A program made the translations under genes and the position numbers. A stretch of DNA of 64,000 bases from Aggregatibacter kilianii. Lineage in GTDB: Bacteria; Pseudomonadota; Gammaproteobacteria; Enterobacterales; Pasteurellaceae. Positions within the stretch are counted from its first letter, which is position 1; the number at the start of each line of letters is the position of its first letter. The stretch spans positions 310,001-374,000 of the forward strand of contig NZ_NRCN01000002.1 of assembly GCF_003130255.1 (NCBI RefSeq). Reading direction: 5' to 3'. Under the pieces are notes generated by a model. The model made no database searches and was not told the DNA's origin. It saw nothing but the letters and a program-made list of their open reading frames with translations. Of this stretch, positions 9,939-18,010 are shown in pieces.

Positions 9939-10241
9939 TTATAAACTAATTTCACCGCGAGGATATTTCACCGTCACCTGATTTTGCCGACAAACCACCT
10001 GAAAACGAATATGATTTTGGTAAATCTCACTTTCACAAGACAAACCAAGAAACTGGCGTTGCCGTTGATTTTCGGCAATTTGGATCCCTTGAAAACGTTG
10101 GTAAATTTCCACCGCACTTTTACGTTGTGCATTACCCCATTGGTTAAACGTGAGAAAAATGCCGCTAAATAAACTTAATGCCACCAACAACGACAGCAAG
10201 CTCATGCCTTTCTGTCGAATAAAATTAAGGCGTGAAATCAT
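9939..10241 (-). CDS. comQ: Competence type IV pseudopilin ComQ (PpdC-like)
   Basis: A 100-residue protein with a type IV prepilin leader ending KG, then the hydrophobic helix MSLLSLLVALSLFSGIFLTF (residues 13-32) and a short soluble part with two cysteines. It is the fourth of four minor pseudopilin genes ahead of recC, the position of comQ in H. influenzae. Minor pseudopilins prime the competence pilus that draws DNA through the outer membrane. It overlaps comP by 17 bases, suggesting translational coupling. A USS lies inside the coding sequence near 10111. Confidence 0.85.
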   Translation of the reverse strand: MISRLNFIRQKGMSLLSLLVALSLFSGIFLTFNQWGNAQRKSAVEIYQRFQGIQIAENQRQRQFLGLSCESEIYQNHIRFQVVCRQNQVTVKYPRGEISL

Positions 10242-10911
10242 ACCAACTCTTCTCCGCTAAACGCCAACGGCTGTATTGTTGCACAATCTGTGTTGCAACG
10301 GATTTTGAATAAGTCACCTTGATATTTTCATCTAAAGTTAATCGCCCTTTCGTAATAATCGAACCGCTAATTTTGCCTTGACCGCGAATATGTAAATCGC
10401 CTTCAGCGACAATCACCGCATTCACGTTTTTGTCAATCTCCCATTCAGTTTCACCTACACCGAACCAATACAATGCCACAGAGGGAGACTTAGCTAAGAT
10501 TAACGGTGGCGACTGCAGTTGTTGACGAAAAAGTACAAGCCCCGCTTCGGAAATAAACTGATCAAACAATTTTTCATGATTGTTTCGCACCGGCTGTTTT
10601 TGAAACAATTTATCCCGGCGGCACCACACATAATGCCTCACACCATCAACGAATCGATTGTTATCCAAGCGGAATGTCAATAAAAATGTATCGCCGCTTT
10701 CCTGCGTGGAAAGCTGTTCGCAACGCGCATTTTTCTCCGTAAAGCTGAGATGTTGCAAGGTTAGGTGTTGTTCCACATATAAATGTCGCTGAGAGACAAT
10801 GGATGAATACAAACGAAGTAAATCATCGTTAAATAGCATGGCAAGAAGCAAAACACCACTGAGCAACACCAACAAGGTGATTGTCATCATGCCCCGTTGA
10901 GCCTTTATCAT
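10225..10911 (-). CDS. comP: Competence pseudopilin-like protein ComP
   Basis: A 228-residue protein with a short basic leader ending in RG, followed by a hydrophobic stretch (MMTITLLVLLSGVLLLAMLF, residues 8-27) like a type IV prepilin helix but lacking the glutamate at mature position 5. The rest is soluble. Its C-terminal part (GEGDLHIRGQGKISGSII-like region near 165-195) looks like a beta-helical or polymer-forming segment. Position and size fit H. influenzae comP, between comO and comQ. The start overlaps the comO stop by four bases (ATGA). Assigned mainly by gene order. Confidence 0.8.
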   Translation of the reverse strand: MIKAQRGMMTITLLVLLSGVLLLAMLFNDDLLRLYSSIVSQRHLYVEQHLTLQHLSFTEKNARCEQLSTQESGDTFLLTFRLDNNRFVDGVRHYVWCRRDKLFQKQPVRNNHEKLFDQFISEAGLVLFRQQLQSPPLILAKSPSVALYWFGVGETEWEIDKNVNAVIVAEGDLHIRGQGKISGSIITKGRLTLDENIKVTYSKSVATQIVQQYSRWRLAEKSWYDFTP

Positions 10912-11651
10912 GGCACTTCCCCGTTTAATAACGGCACAACGATGGCGGTTTCGTAGGAAATTTTTTTATTCTGCTTTAAATTCCCAATTAAACGCACTTC
11001 AATGCCTTTTTGTTCCGCCAGCCAATCAAAGGTTAAATGAGAGATTTCATATTCTTTTTTATCTAACAAATCCACCCAACCACCATGATTACAGGCAGAT
11101 TGTTGGGTATATCGTTGGCAATCTTCTAAACTGCAATTTTGTTTCACCGCACTTTTATACGTTAAACGGGTTTCCAGCATTTTTTTATTGAGCCGATAAC
11201 CGAATAATTCGCGTTCAATTTCTTTGGTTGCATTTCGCCCATTCGCCAGACAAGTATCGCCTTTATATTGCCCTCCCACACAACCGTTAGCATCAAGATC
11301 ATAAAAAAATACAACACAACTGTTGTTTTTCTCTGCATTCATTTGAGCGATAGTGATTGCTGAGGGCTGATTTGGTTGTTCAAATAAGGACAAGTTATCT
11401 TTTGTTAACTTATCGCTTACTGCCCGAAAACCGGTACGCGCCAAATCTTTTCCCATAAGCTGAACAACGCGTTGTAACTCCGTTTGTAACTGCAAACGTA
11501 AAAGAATCTCCTGATTCTGTTGCTGATGTTGACTATAAAACTGCAAAATTACCAAGAGTAAAAACGAAGAAAGCGACACCGAAAGCATTAAGCTCACCAA
11601 ACTTTGTCCCGAATGGTATTTTTGTTTTAACCTAATTCTATTCTTCATCAT
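10908..11651 (-). CDS. comO: Competence pseudopilin-like protein ComO (PpdB-type)
   Basis: A 247-residue protein with a prepilin-type leader (basic, ending HSG) and hydrophobic helix LVSLMLSVSLSSFLLLVILQ near residues 17-36. The soluble part contains several cysteines that could form disulphides. It is the second gene of the comNOPQ set. In H. influenzae these genes are needed for DNA uptake. ATG at 11651 is used; ATG 11648 and GTG 11657 are alternatives. It overlaps the comN stop. A USS lies inside near 11147. Confidence 0.82.
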   Translation of the reverse strand: MMKNRIRLKQKYHSGQSLVSLMLSVSLSSFLLLVILQFYSQHQQQNQEILLRLQLQTELQRVVQLMGKDLARTGFRAVSDKLTKDNLSLFEQPNQPSAITIAQMNAEKNNSCVVFFYDLDANGCVGGQYKGDTCLANGRNATKEIERELFGYRLNKKMLETRLTYKSAVKQNCSLEDCQRYTQQSACNHGGWVDLLDKKEYEISHLTFDWLAEQKGIEVRLIGNLKQNKKISYETAIVVPLLNGEVP

Positions 11652-12159
11652 TAACACAGGCGCTTAAGGATTGGTTATCTTTTAACTTCAAACTACCCAC
11701 ATTAAAAAATGAAAATAGGGTTTGTTGATGATTCGCTTGTAACACAAAACAAGCTGTTGACGCCGTGTTCCGAATACCACTCAAGCGAGTAAATTCAAAA
11801 GGATAGTAACGCTTGCTGATTAACATGGTGTCTTCAAATGTAGGGTAGTAAAAATGTGCGGAAACCTCTTGCGGGCAATGTTGCGGGTTGAGACAATCAC
11901 ATAATTTGTCACTCTTAATTTGCGCAGTGAGGCACCAACGTTGCGTCATTTGATGGCGGTTGGCAATTAAAAACCAAATGTCAGATGAATTTTCCACTCG
12001 AGCCTGAATTTGACGCAAAAAGATATACAGCTTTTGTTGTTCTTTCTGCAAAATATTTTGCTGACGATACTGCTGCCATGCGGGAAGCGACAATGTGAGC
12101 AATACACTTATTATCAGCAGAGCGATCAAGATTTCTAACAGGGTAAATCCCTTTTGCAT
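11638..12159 (-). CDS. comN: Competence type IV prepilin-like protein ComN (PpdA-type)
   Basis: A 173-residue protein with a textbook type IV prepilin signal: MQKG followed by FTLLEILIALLIISVLLTL, with cleavage after the glycine and Glu at mature position 5. The ATG at 12159 is used because it puts the short leader in place; an upstream in-frame start at 12183 is not supported. Four later cysteines are spaced for disulphides. It is the first gene of comNOPQ. A CRP-S site lies about 76 bases upstream, so the operon should be switched on by Sxy (TfoX) with CRP and cAMP. Confidence 0.9.
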   Translation of the reverse strand: MQKGFTLLEILIALLIISVLLTLSLPAWQQYRQQNILQKEQQKLYIFLRQIQARVENSSDIWFLIANRHQMTQRWCLTAQIKSDKLCDCLNPQHCPQEVSAHFYYPTFEDTMLISKRYYPFEFTRLSGIRNTASTACFVLQANHQQTLFSFFNVGSLKLKDNQSLSACVNDEE

Positions 12160-12223
12160 AAACGTTCCTTTTTTTGACCGCACTTTAATCAGGCGGATAA
12201 AGAAAAGAAATGCTCAAGGAGAG

Positions 12224-12246
12224 TTTTCGCGATCCGGATCGCAAAA
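12224..12246 (-). promoter_or_regulatory. CRP-S (Sxy-dependent CRP) site of the competence pseudopilin operon
   Basis: Read on the minus strand the site is TTTTGCGATCCGGATCGCG followed by AAAA, with a perfect GCGATCCGGATCGC palindrome at 12229-12242. It has the C at position 6-type core (TGCGA) that marks CRP-S rather than ordinary CRP-N sites in Pasteurellaceae. It lies about 76 bases upstream of comN and explains coordinated competence control. The match to the published CRP-S consensus is from memory. Confidence 0.88.
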
Positions 12247-12340
12247 CATAAAAATTTGTAAGAGAAATAAATTAGAAGGAATACGAAATTACAACATAAA
12301 GATATTGAAATTGATTAATTAGACAGTAGAGATAAGAAGT

Positions 12341-12417
12341 TGGTGGGTCGTATAGGATTCGAACCTATGACCAATGGATTAAGAGTCCACTGCTCTACCA
12401 GACTAAGCTAACGACCC
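12341..12417 (-). tRNA. tRNA-Lys(CUU)
   Basis: A 77-nt cloverleaf with CCA encoded. The acceptor stem GGGTCGT pairs with ACGACCC. The anticodon stem GTGGA/TCCAT carries loop CTCTTAA, giving anticodon CUU, which reads AAG. The T-arm carries GTTCGAATC. It is near-identical in its acceptor stem to the neighbouring tRNA-Lys(UUU), suggesting duplication followed by anticodon change. Same transcript as that tRNA. Confidence 0.92.
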
Positions 12418-12440
12418 ATTTGGGAAATACAGCTTTAAAT

Positions 12441-12516
12441 TGGTGGGTCGTGAAGGATTCGAACCTTCGACCAACGGATTAAAAGTCCGCTGCTCTACCG
12501 ACTGAGCTAACGACCC
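12441..12516 (-). tRNA. tRNA-Lys(UUU)
   Basis: A 76-nt cloverleaf with CCA encoded, acceptor GGGTCGT/ACGACCC, anticodon stem GCGGA/TCCGT and loop CTTTTAA (anticodon UUU, reads AAA and AAG). It lies 23 bases upstream of tRNA-Lys(CUU) in the direction of transcription. A promoter with TTGATT, a 16-base spacer and TATTAT lies at 12569-12542. Confidence 0.95.
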
Positions 12517-12541
12517 AAGTAATATTTAACAACGAGCGCCT

Positions 12542-12569
12542 ATAATACTGATTTTAATTTAATAATCAA
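12542..12569 (-). promoter_or_regulatory. Promoter of the tRNA-Lys pair
   Basis: On the minus strand TTGATT (12569-12564) is 16 bases from TATTAT (12547-12542), followed by a GC-rich discriminator GGCGC. Such discriminators are typical of stringently controlled stable-RNA promoters. The first tRNA begins about 26 bases downstream of the -10. Confidence 0.65.
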
Positions 12570-12748
12570 TAAAAAATTTTATTTTTTTACTTATTTGTCT
12601 GAATACTCACCAAGAACTATAGATATTGTATCAATAAAGTGCGGTCAAAAAATTCATCAAATTTTTAGTATTGATTTTCTCTGCAGACCGATGAGAAGAA
12701 GCCGTTAAGGCAGTATTTCTCAAAAATAACATTTACATACATAAAAAC

Positions 12749-12777
12749 AAAAAACCGGGATACTACCCGGTTTTTTT
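12749..12777 (-). terminator. Terminator of the tol-pal operon
   Basis: CCGGG pairs with CCCGG around a six-base loop. The stem is extended by an A-run on one side and a T-run on the other, about 15 bases after the pal stop. Functional on the minus strand and possibly in both directions. The rest of the 12517-12792 gap holds one USS (near 12639) and the tRNA promoter. Confidence 0.82.
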
Positions 12778-12792
12778 GTACGATACAATAAA

Positions 12793-13254
12793 TTAGTATG
12801 CTAACACTGCACGACGGTTTTTAGAGTATGCAGCTTCGTCATGACCTAACTCAGCCGGTTTTTCTTCACCGTAAGAAACGGTAGAAACTTGACCTGCTTG
12901 AACACCTTTAGAAGTTAGGTAGTTTTGTACTGCGTGTGCACGACGCTCACCTAATGCCATGTTATATTCCGGTGTACCACGTTCATCAGTATGACCTTCA
13001 ACACGTACACTTGTTGCCGGAGTTGCGTTTAAGTATGCAGCGTGAGCATCTAAGATTTGAACATATTCACCTTGAATATCGTATTTATCAAAACCGAATA
13101 ATACGGTGTTATAACGTTGTTGCAAATCTTGAACGGAATAGCCACCAAAAGTTTGGTTGCTACCATTACCGTTTTCAGTTTTGTTAGAAGATCCACAAGC
13201 TGCTAATACAGCTACTGAACCGGCAACTAATAATGCTTTAGTCAATTTATTCAT
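12793..13254 (-). CDS. pal: Peptidoglycan-associated lipoprotein Pal (P6-like)
   Basis: A 153-residue lipoprotein. The signal peptide ends in the lipobox LAAC with Cys20 as the lipidated residue. An OmpA-like peptidoglycan-binding domain (about 50-153) follows, with [16 protein letters not shown] and LGERRA, including the Asp and Arg that hold diaminopimelate. It anchors the outer membrane to the cell wall and binds TolB. The H. influenzae orthologue is the P6 outer-membrane antigen. Last gene of the tol-pal operon, 15 bases after tolB. Confidence 0.97.
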   Translation of the reverse strand: MNKLTKALLVAGSVAVLAACGSSNKTENGNGSNQTFGGYSVQDLQQRYNTVLFGFDKYDIQGEYVQILDAHAAYLNATPATSVRVEGHTDERGTPEYNMALGERRAHAVQNYLTSKGVQAGQVSTVSYGEEKPAELGHDEAAYSKNRRAVLAY

Positions 13255-13268
13255 TGATTTCTCCTTAT

Positions 13269-14549
13269 TTATTTAGTTAAGTATGGTGACCAAGCTGGAA
13301 ATTTCACTTGTCCATCATTTCCAGGTAAACGTGCTTTAAAGCGTCCATCGGCGGATACTAATTGTAGCACCTTTCCTAAGCCTTGGGTAGAACTATAAAT
13401 AATCATAATACCATTCGGTGAAATGCTCGGGCTTTCGTCTAAGAAAGTTGAGCTTAGTACTTCGGCACTACCTGATGCCAAATCTTTTTTCACAATGTTA
13501 TTACTTCCATCGATCATTACTAAGGTACTACCATCTGAGCTGATTTGACCACTACCGCGTCCACCGACCAAAGACGCACCACCACCGGATGCACTCATAC
13601 GATAAACTTGCGGAGAGCCGCCTCTATCGGATGTGAACACGATTGATTGGCCATCAGGCGACCAAGATGGCTCGGTATTATTACCGGCACCGCTGGTTAA
13701 CTGAGAAACCTGTCCACTACCCAAATTTGTTACATAAATATTCAATACACCATCTTTTGAAGAAGCGAATGCTAATCTTGAACCGTCCGGAGAAAATGCC
13801 GGTGCACCATTATGTCCCGGGAATGAAGCAACAACTTTACGCGCCATAGATCCAAGATCTTGCAAAATAATTTGTGCTTTTTTGTTTTCAAAAGAAACAT
13901 AAGCCAATTTTTTACCATCCGGAGACCATGACGGAGACATAAACGGTTGAGAGCTTCTGTTTACGATAAATTGGTTGAAACCATCATAATCGGACACGCG
14001 TACTTCATAAGGTTGAGAACCTCCATTTTTTTGTACAACGTACGCAATACGGGTTCTAAACGCCCCCTTGATCCCGGTTAGCTTTTCAAAAGCCTCATCA
14101 CTTACGGTATGAGCACCATAGCGAAGCCATTTTTGTGTTACGGTATATTGGTTTTGGGAAAGAATTGAACCCGCACTTCCCATCGTGTCAACGAGCTGAT
14201 AGGCGATATCAAAACCACCGTTTGATGGTGTTACTTGCCCCACAATAACAGCTTCAATACCTTGCGCAGACCAAACTTGAGGATTCACTTCCGCGGCTGA
14301 GGTTGGTTGTTGAGGCATTTTGCCGACTTCTAACGGATTAAATTTTCCACTATTACGCAAATCATCAGAAATAATCTTTGCAATATCTGCCGGTGCGCTA
14401 CCCGGACCATTCCACTTAAACGGTACGACTGCGATTGGACGAGCAGAATCCATCACCTCATCAATCACAATACGAACTTCCGCTCGGGAAACCGAGGTTA
14501 GCCCTAATAGCATAATAAATAAGCTAAAAATTTGAATAACTACTTTCAT
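13269..14549 (-). CDS. tolB: Tol-Pal system periplasmic protein TolB
   Basis: A 426-residue periplasmic protein with a signal peptide (about 1-23, ending SRA). An N-terminal alpha/beta domain comes first, then a six-bladed beta-propeller with repeated motifs such as [28 protein letters not shown] and [14 protein letters not shown]. TolB binds Pal through the propeller and TolA through its N-terminus, and recruits Pal to constriction sites. It sits between tolA and pal in the canonical order. Confidence 0.97.
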   Translation of the reverse strand: MKVVIQIFSLFIMLLGLTSVSRAEVRIVIDEVMDSARPIAVVPFKWNGPGSAPADIAKIISDDLRNSGKFNPLEVGKMPQQPTSAAEVNPQVWSAQGIEAVIVGQVTPSNGGFDIAYQLVDTMGSAGSILSQNQYTVTQKWLRYGAHTVSDEAFEKLTGIKGAFRTRIAYVVQKNGGSQPYEVRVSDYDGFNQFIVNRSSQPFMSPSWSPDGKKLAYVSFENKKAQIILQDLGSMARKVVASFPGHNGAPAFSPDGSRLAFASSKDGVLNIYVTNLGSGQVSQLTSGAGNNTEPSWSPDGQSIVFTSDRGGSPQVYRMSASGGGASLVGGRGSGQISSDGSTLVMIDGSNNIVKKDLASGSAEVLSSTFLDESPSISPNGIMIIYSSTQGLGKVLQLVSADGRFKARLPGNDGQVKFPAWSPYLTK

Positions 14550-14584
14550 TTGTTCTCCTATTGTTTAAAAAATACGACAAAAAA

Positions 14585-15805
14585 CTACCGCACTTTTCTT
14601 GGGTCAAAACCTAAAGTAAAACTCTTAAACATTTCATATTCTTCCGGTGTTGGTGCTCTACGCATTTTCTTCGTTTGTTCAATCGCATTCAATGCGGCAG
14701 CACATAAATCATTCGGGCCGGATTTTTTCGTATAAGATAAAATGGTTCCGTCACTGGCAAGTTCCATTCTAATATCGCAAACTTTACCGATGAAACGAGT
14801 ATCTCCACGGAAATACGGTTTAACGGAGGAATAAATCACGCCGGCATAAGCCGATCCTGTTTTACCTCCATCACCTGCTCCCATTGAAGCACCGGAGCCT
14901 TGGCTTCCTTGTTTATTAGCATTGCCACCTTGCGTTGCACTACCGCCACCAACATCACCGCCATTAAAGAAATCATCTAAGGCATTTTGATCTGCTTTAC
15001 GTTGAGCGTCAGCTTTAGCCTTCGCTTCTGCATCCGCTTTGGCTTTCGCGTCAGCTTTCGCTTTAGCATCCGCTTTTGCTTTTGCATCAGCCTTAGCTTT
15101 CGCTTCTGCATCCGCTTTGGCTTTAGCCTCTGCGTCAGCTTTTGCTTTGGCCTCTGCGTCAGCTTTTGCTTTGGCCTCTGCGTCAGCTTTTGCTTTGGCG
15201 TCTTGTTTTGCCTTCTCAATAGCGGCGGCTTTCGCTTTAGCTTCTTCCTCCGCCTGTTTAGCCGCTGCGGCTAAACGTTTTGCTTCAGCCTCCGCTTTTA
15301 ATTTAGCCGCTTCAGCGGCTTGTTTGGCCTTCGCTTCCTCTGCCTGTTTTTGTTTCTCGAGCGCCTCTAAGCGGGACTTTTCTTCCTGCTGTTTTTTCTG
15401 CTCAGCTAACAACTTTTGCTTTTCCTGCTCTTTTTGCTGTTCTTTTTTCTGCTCTAATTCTTTTTGTCGGGCAATTTCTTCTTGGCGCTGTTGCTCTTTT
15501 AGGGCTTCTTGTTGTTTTTGTTCTTCCTGCTTTTGTTCTTCCCGTTTTTTATCTTCTAGCGCTTGTTTTTTCTGTTTTTCAGCTTGGCCTTTTTTCTGTT
15601 GTTGAATTCGGCCCCATTCTTGCGCTGCAGAGCCGGTATCAACCATCACTGCACCAATCACTTCGCCGTTGTCACCTTCACCGCCCCCCATAATATCAAT
15701 ATTATGATAGAACGAACTCAAGATTAATAATCCAAACAAAGCCACGTGCATTATGATCGAAATCACAACTGCATCAACATCACCTTTCTGTCGCTTATTC
15801 TGCAC
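14585..15805 (-). CDS. tolA: Tol-Pal system inner-membrane protein TolA
   Basis: A 406-residue protein with one N-terminal transmembrane helix (about 14-36). A very long Lys/Ala/Glu/Gln-rich helical domain follows (about 75-275), and then a globular C-terminal domain (about 310-406) that reaches Pal and TolB. The second half of the helical domain is built from KADAEAKA-type repeats. At DNA level a 24-base unit is repeated perfectly three times (15126-15197), so length may vary between strains. TolA uses the proton motive force, through TolQR, to pull on the outer membrane during division. Confidence 0.96.
   Translation of the reverse strand: MQNKRQKGDVDAVVISIIMHVALFGLLILSSFYHNIDIMGGGEGDNGEVIGAVMVDTGSAAQEWGRIQQQKKGQAEKQKKQALEDKKREEQKQEEQKQQEALKEQQRQEEIARQKELEQKKEQQKEQEKQKLLAEQKKQQEEKSRLEALEKQKQAEEAKAKQAAEAAKLKAEAEAKRLAAAAKQAEEEAKAKAAAIEKAKQDAKAKADAEAKAKADAEAKAKADAEAKAKADAEAKAKADAKAKADAKAKADAKAKADAEAKAKADAQRKADQNALDDFFNGGDVGGGSATQGGNANKQGSQGSGASMGAGDGGKTGSAYAGVIYSSVKPYFRGDTRFIGKVCDIRMELASDGTILSYTKKSGPNDLCAAALNAIEQTKKMRRAPTPEEYEMFKSFTLGFDPRKVR
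15126..15197. repeat. Three perfect 24-bp tandem repeats inside tolA
   Basis: Units at 15126-15149, 15150-15173 and 15174-15197 are identical and start GCCTCTGCGTCAGC on the plus strand. They encode eight-residue AEAKAKAD-type repeats, so gain or loss of units keeps the frame. Further degenerate copies extend the repeat on the side of higher TolA residue numbers (15000-15125). Confidence 0.9.
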
Positions 15806-15822
15806 AATGGTTACCTATTTTA

Positions 15823-16245
15823 TTAAATTGGATTCGTCATTAACCCAACTGACTTAATTCCGGCAAGATGAAGCAAATTAAGCGCTTTAATCACCTCTTC
15901 ATAAGGCACTTCTTTGGCACCGCCGACTAAGAACATTGTATTGTTATCTTTATCAAACTCTTGTTTTGATAATTGGGTAACCATATCTTCGGTTAAATTT
16001 TCCGTACGATTGCCACCAATTGAAATGGCATATTGACCAACACCCGACACCTCTAAAATAACCGGCGTTTTGTCTTCGGTAGAAACGTTTTGACTTTGCA
16101 CTGCATCAGGCAGCTCAACTTCTACACTTTGACTGATAATAGGCGCAGTAGCCATAAAAATTAAAACCAATACCAAAAGCACATCCAAAAATGGAACAAT
16201 ATTAATTTCAGATTTTATATCACGACGCTGGCGACGATAAGACAT
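15823..16245 (-). CDS. tolR: Tol-Pal system protein TolR
   Basis: A 140-residue protein of the ExbD/TolR family. A short cytoplasmic N-terminus (MSYRRQRRD, then KSEINIVPFLDVLLVLVLIF) leads into a single transmembrane helix holding the conserved Asp of the proton path. A periplasmic domain follows. With TolQ it forms the proton-driven motor for TolA. ATG 16245 is preferred because AAGG lies just upstream; a GTG two codons earlier is possible. It follows tolQ after 125 bases, a gap that holds a USS and a USS-like inverted copy (16329-16353). Confidence 0.95.
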   Translation of the reverse strand: MSYRRQRRDIKSEINIVPFLDVLLVLVLIFMATAPIISQSVEVELPDAVQSQNVSTEDKTPVILEVSGVGQYAISIGGNRTENLTEDMVTQLSKQEFDKDNNTMFLVGGAKEVPYEEVIKALNLLHLAGIKSVGLMTNPI

Positions 16246-16370
16246 ATCCACCTTCTAAATTTACAAAACTTCTTAAAATACTATTCGTTGATTGGCAACA
16301 CCAATCTTTAAAATCTACTAGATTTTGTGACCACACTTTTTACATAAAGTGCGGTTAAAAAATTTGGCGT

Positions 16371-17060
16371 TTAGTTATGATGATTTTTACCGAATACTTG
16401 ACGATGCAAGATGGTCGTAAATTCATCAATAAAATTACCGTAATTTTGTTCAAGTTTATTCACCCGCAAACTTAAACGGTTATAAGCCATTACAGCAGGA
16501 ATTGCTGCGAACAAACCAATTGCAGTTGCAATCAACGCTTCGGCGATACCCGGCGCCACCATTTGTAATGTGGCTTGTTTCGCGCCACTTAACGACATAA
16601 ATGCATGCATGATCCCCCATACGGTACCGAATAAGCCGATATAAGGGCTAATAGAAGCTACGGTCGCCAAGAATGGAACACGGGTTTCAATATCTTCAAT
16701 TTCACGGTTCATGGAAAGATTCATCGCGCGAGTGCTACCTTTAATAATCGCTTCCGGCGCATCAGGATTGGCTTGTTTCAAACGGGAAAATTCTTTGAAC
16801 CCCACATAGAAAATCTGTTCGCTACCGCTTAAACCATCACGGCGGTTAGATAAGCCTTCGTACAATTTATTTAAATCCTCACCGGACCAAAAGCGATCTT
16901 CAAACGCCATTGATTCTTTTAATGCTTTAGTCAACACACGGCTACGTTGGATAATGATTGCCCAAGATGTGATTGAAAAAATAATTAAAATCAAAATCAC
17001 CAATTGAACAACGATACTGGCTTTTAGAAACAAATCTAAAAAGTTTAATTCTGCAGTCAT
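16371..17060 (-). CDS. tolQ: Tol-Pal system protein TolQ
   Basis: A 229-residue inner-membrane protein of the ExbB/MotA family. There are three transmembrane helices, at about 15-38 and two in the region 130-205 with the conserved motifs [13 protein letters not shown] and [19 protein letters not shown]. It forms the pentameric channel around TolR. ATG 17060 is chosen over an in-frame start six codons upstream because CGGAG sits at the right distance. It is separated from ybgC by about 30 bases, as in the usual ybgC-tolQRAB-pal order. Confidence 0.96.
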   Translation of the reverse strand: MTAELNFLDLFLKASIVVQLVILILIIFSITSWAIIIQRSRVLTKALKESMAFEDRFWSGEDLNKLYEGLSNRRDGLSGSEQIFYVGFKEFSRLKQANPDAPEAIIKGSTRAMNLSMNREIEDIETRVPFLATVASISPYIGLFGTVWGIMHAFMSLSGAKQATLQMVAPGIAEALIATAIGLFAAIPAVMAYNRLSLRVNKLEQNYGNFIDEFTTILHRQVFGKNHHN

Positions 17061-17089
17061 TACATACTCCGAAAACAACTTATTTATAG

Positions 17090-17494
17090 TTAACTGACAA
17101 GGGTTGTCTTGATTACCTGTGGAATTGCAACAGGTTTCATTTTTCCAAGATCAACATAGGCTACCTTCACGGTAGCCTGACATAACGTTAATTCATCCCG
17201 ATTAATTGTTTGGGAGAAAATAATCGAGGCACCTTTTATTTCCGTAACAATGGTTTCAATGTGTAATAAATCATCCAATTTGGCCGGAATGCGGTAATCA
17301 ATGTTCATTGATTTCACCACAAAAGCTCCCTTTTCTTCCCTTAACAATTCCTGTTGGGAAAAATTAAATGTTCTTAAATATTCCGTTCTAGCACGCTCTA
17401 AAAAATGCAAATAGCGTGCGTGGTAAACTACTCCGCCTGCATCCGTATCTTCATAATAAACGCGGGCAGAATAATGAAAAATATGCTGTCCCAA
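17090..17494 (-). CDS. ybgC: Tol-Pal-associated acyl-CoA thioesterase YbgC
   Basis: A 134-residue hot-dog-fold thioesterase. The N-terminal motif [26 protein letters not shown] holds the catalytic Asp and the conserved Tyr/His. It hydrolyses acyl-CoA thioesters, and in E. coli is linked to phospholipid-synthesis proteins. First gene of the tol-pal operon. The 116 bases between it and ybgE hold no clear terminator. Confidence 0.95.
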   Translation of the reverse strand: MGQHIFHYSARVYYEDTDAGGVVYHARYLHFLERARTEYLRTFNFSQQELLREEKGAFVVKSMNIDYRIPAKLDDLLHIETIVTEIKGASIIFSQTINRDELTLCQATVKVAYVDLGKMKPVAIPQVIKTTLVS

Positions 17495-17610
17495 ATTAAC
17501 TTCCTTACCTTTCGGGAATTAAGAATAGAGGAAGTTGGCTATTTTAGAGCGCCTCAAAATGATTAGCAAGCCTGAAATAGCACTTATTAAAAAATAATAA
17601 CCTATTGATT

Positions 17611-17898
17611 TTATGTCAATAGATTATTGAGTAAACTAATTACACCGGCAACATACCCCACCCACGGCATGAAAACAGCCCGCCAAATAACGGCACGAAT
17701 ATCAAAGCCGATGCCATGAATCCATAAAACAACAGTTCCCCAGATTAGTGCAAAAACATAATAAAATTCGACCGCTCTTAATTGGGTTGCAAACTGATTC
17801 ACGTTAAAAAAGAAAAAAATCGTTAACGTTAAAGCCAAAATAAATGAAAGGGTTCGTAACGAACCCTTATTTGCTAATTGATACAATGAGTTAATCAT
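17611..17898 (-). CDS. ybgE: Cyd operon protein YbgE
   Basis: A 95-residue inner-membrane protein with about three transmembrane helices (residues 15-35, 45-62 and 70-92) and the family signature LWIHGIGFDIR near residue 58-68. It is encoded immediately after cydX and is found with cytochrome bd operons. Its biochemical role is not established. It starts four bases after the cydX stop, so it is translationally linked. A USS-like variant, GACCGCTCTT, lies inside at 17770. Confidence 0.9.
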   Translation of the reverse strand: MINSLYQLANKGSLRTLSFILALTLTIFFFFNVNQFATQLRAVEFYYVFALIWGTVVLWIHGIGFDIRAVIWRAVFMPWVGYVAGVISLLNNLLT

Positions 17899-17902
17899 TC
17901 AA

Positions 17903-18001
17903 TTACTCGTCAAATTTACCCGTTTTTTCGATACTGATAGTGACAACTACACTTAGCATAATTGCTAACAAAACACCCAATACCCAGACTACATAAAACA
18001 T
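17903..18001 (-). CDS. cydX: Cytochrome bd small subunit CydX
   Basis: A 32-residue single-pass membrane peptide, MFYVVWVLGVLLAIMLSVVV followed by TISIEKTGKFDE. CydX stabilises the haem groups of the CydAB oxidase; the N-terminal hydrophobic helix with W6 and a Glu is typical. It lies nine bases after the cydB stop and just before ybgE. The gene is too short for routine gene finding but is unmistakable by sequence and context. Confidence 0.94.
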   Translation of the reverse strand: MFYVVWVLGVLLAIMLSVVVTISIEKTGKFDE

Positions 18002-18010
18002 ACTATCTCC

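Noticed and set aside
9902-9955. Upstream ATG for recC at 9955
   Set aside because: It overlaps comQ and lacks alignment with RecC; GTG 9901 behind GGAGG fits better.
14987-15605. Long Ala/Ser/Phe-rich plus-strand frames opposite tolA
   Set aside because: They are mirror images of the lysine/alanine repeats of TolA and have no ribosome-binding site or family match.
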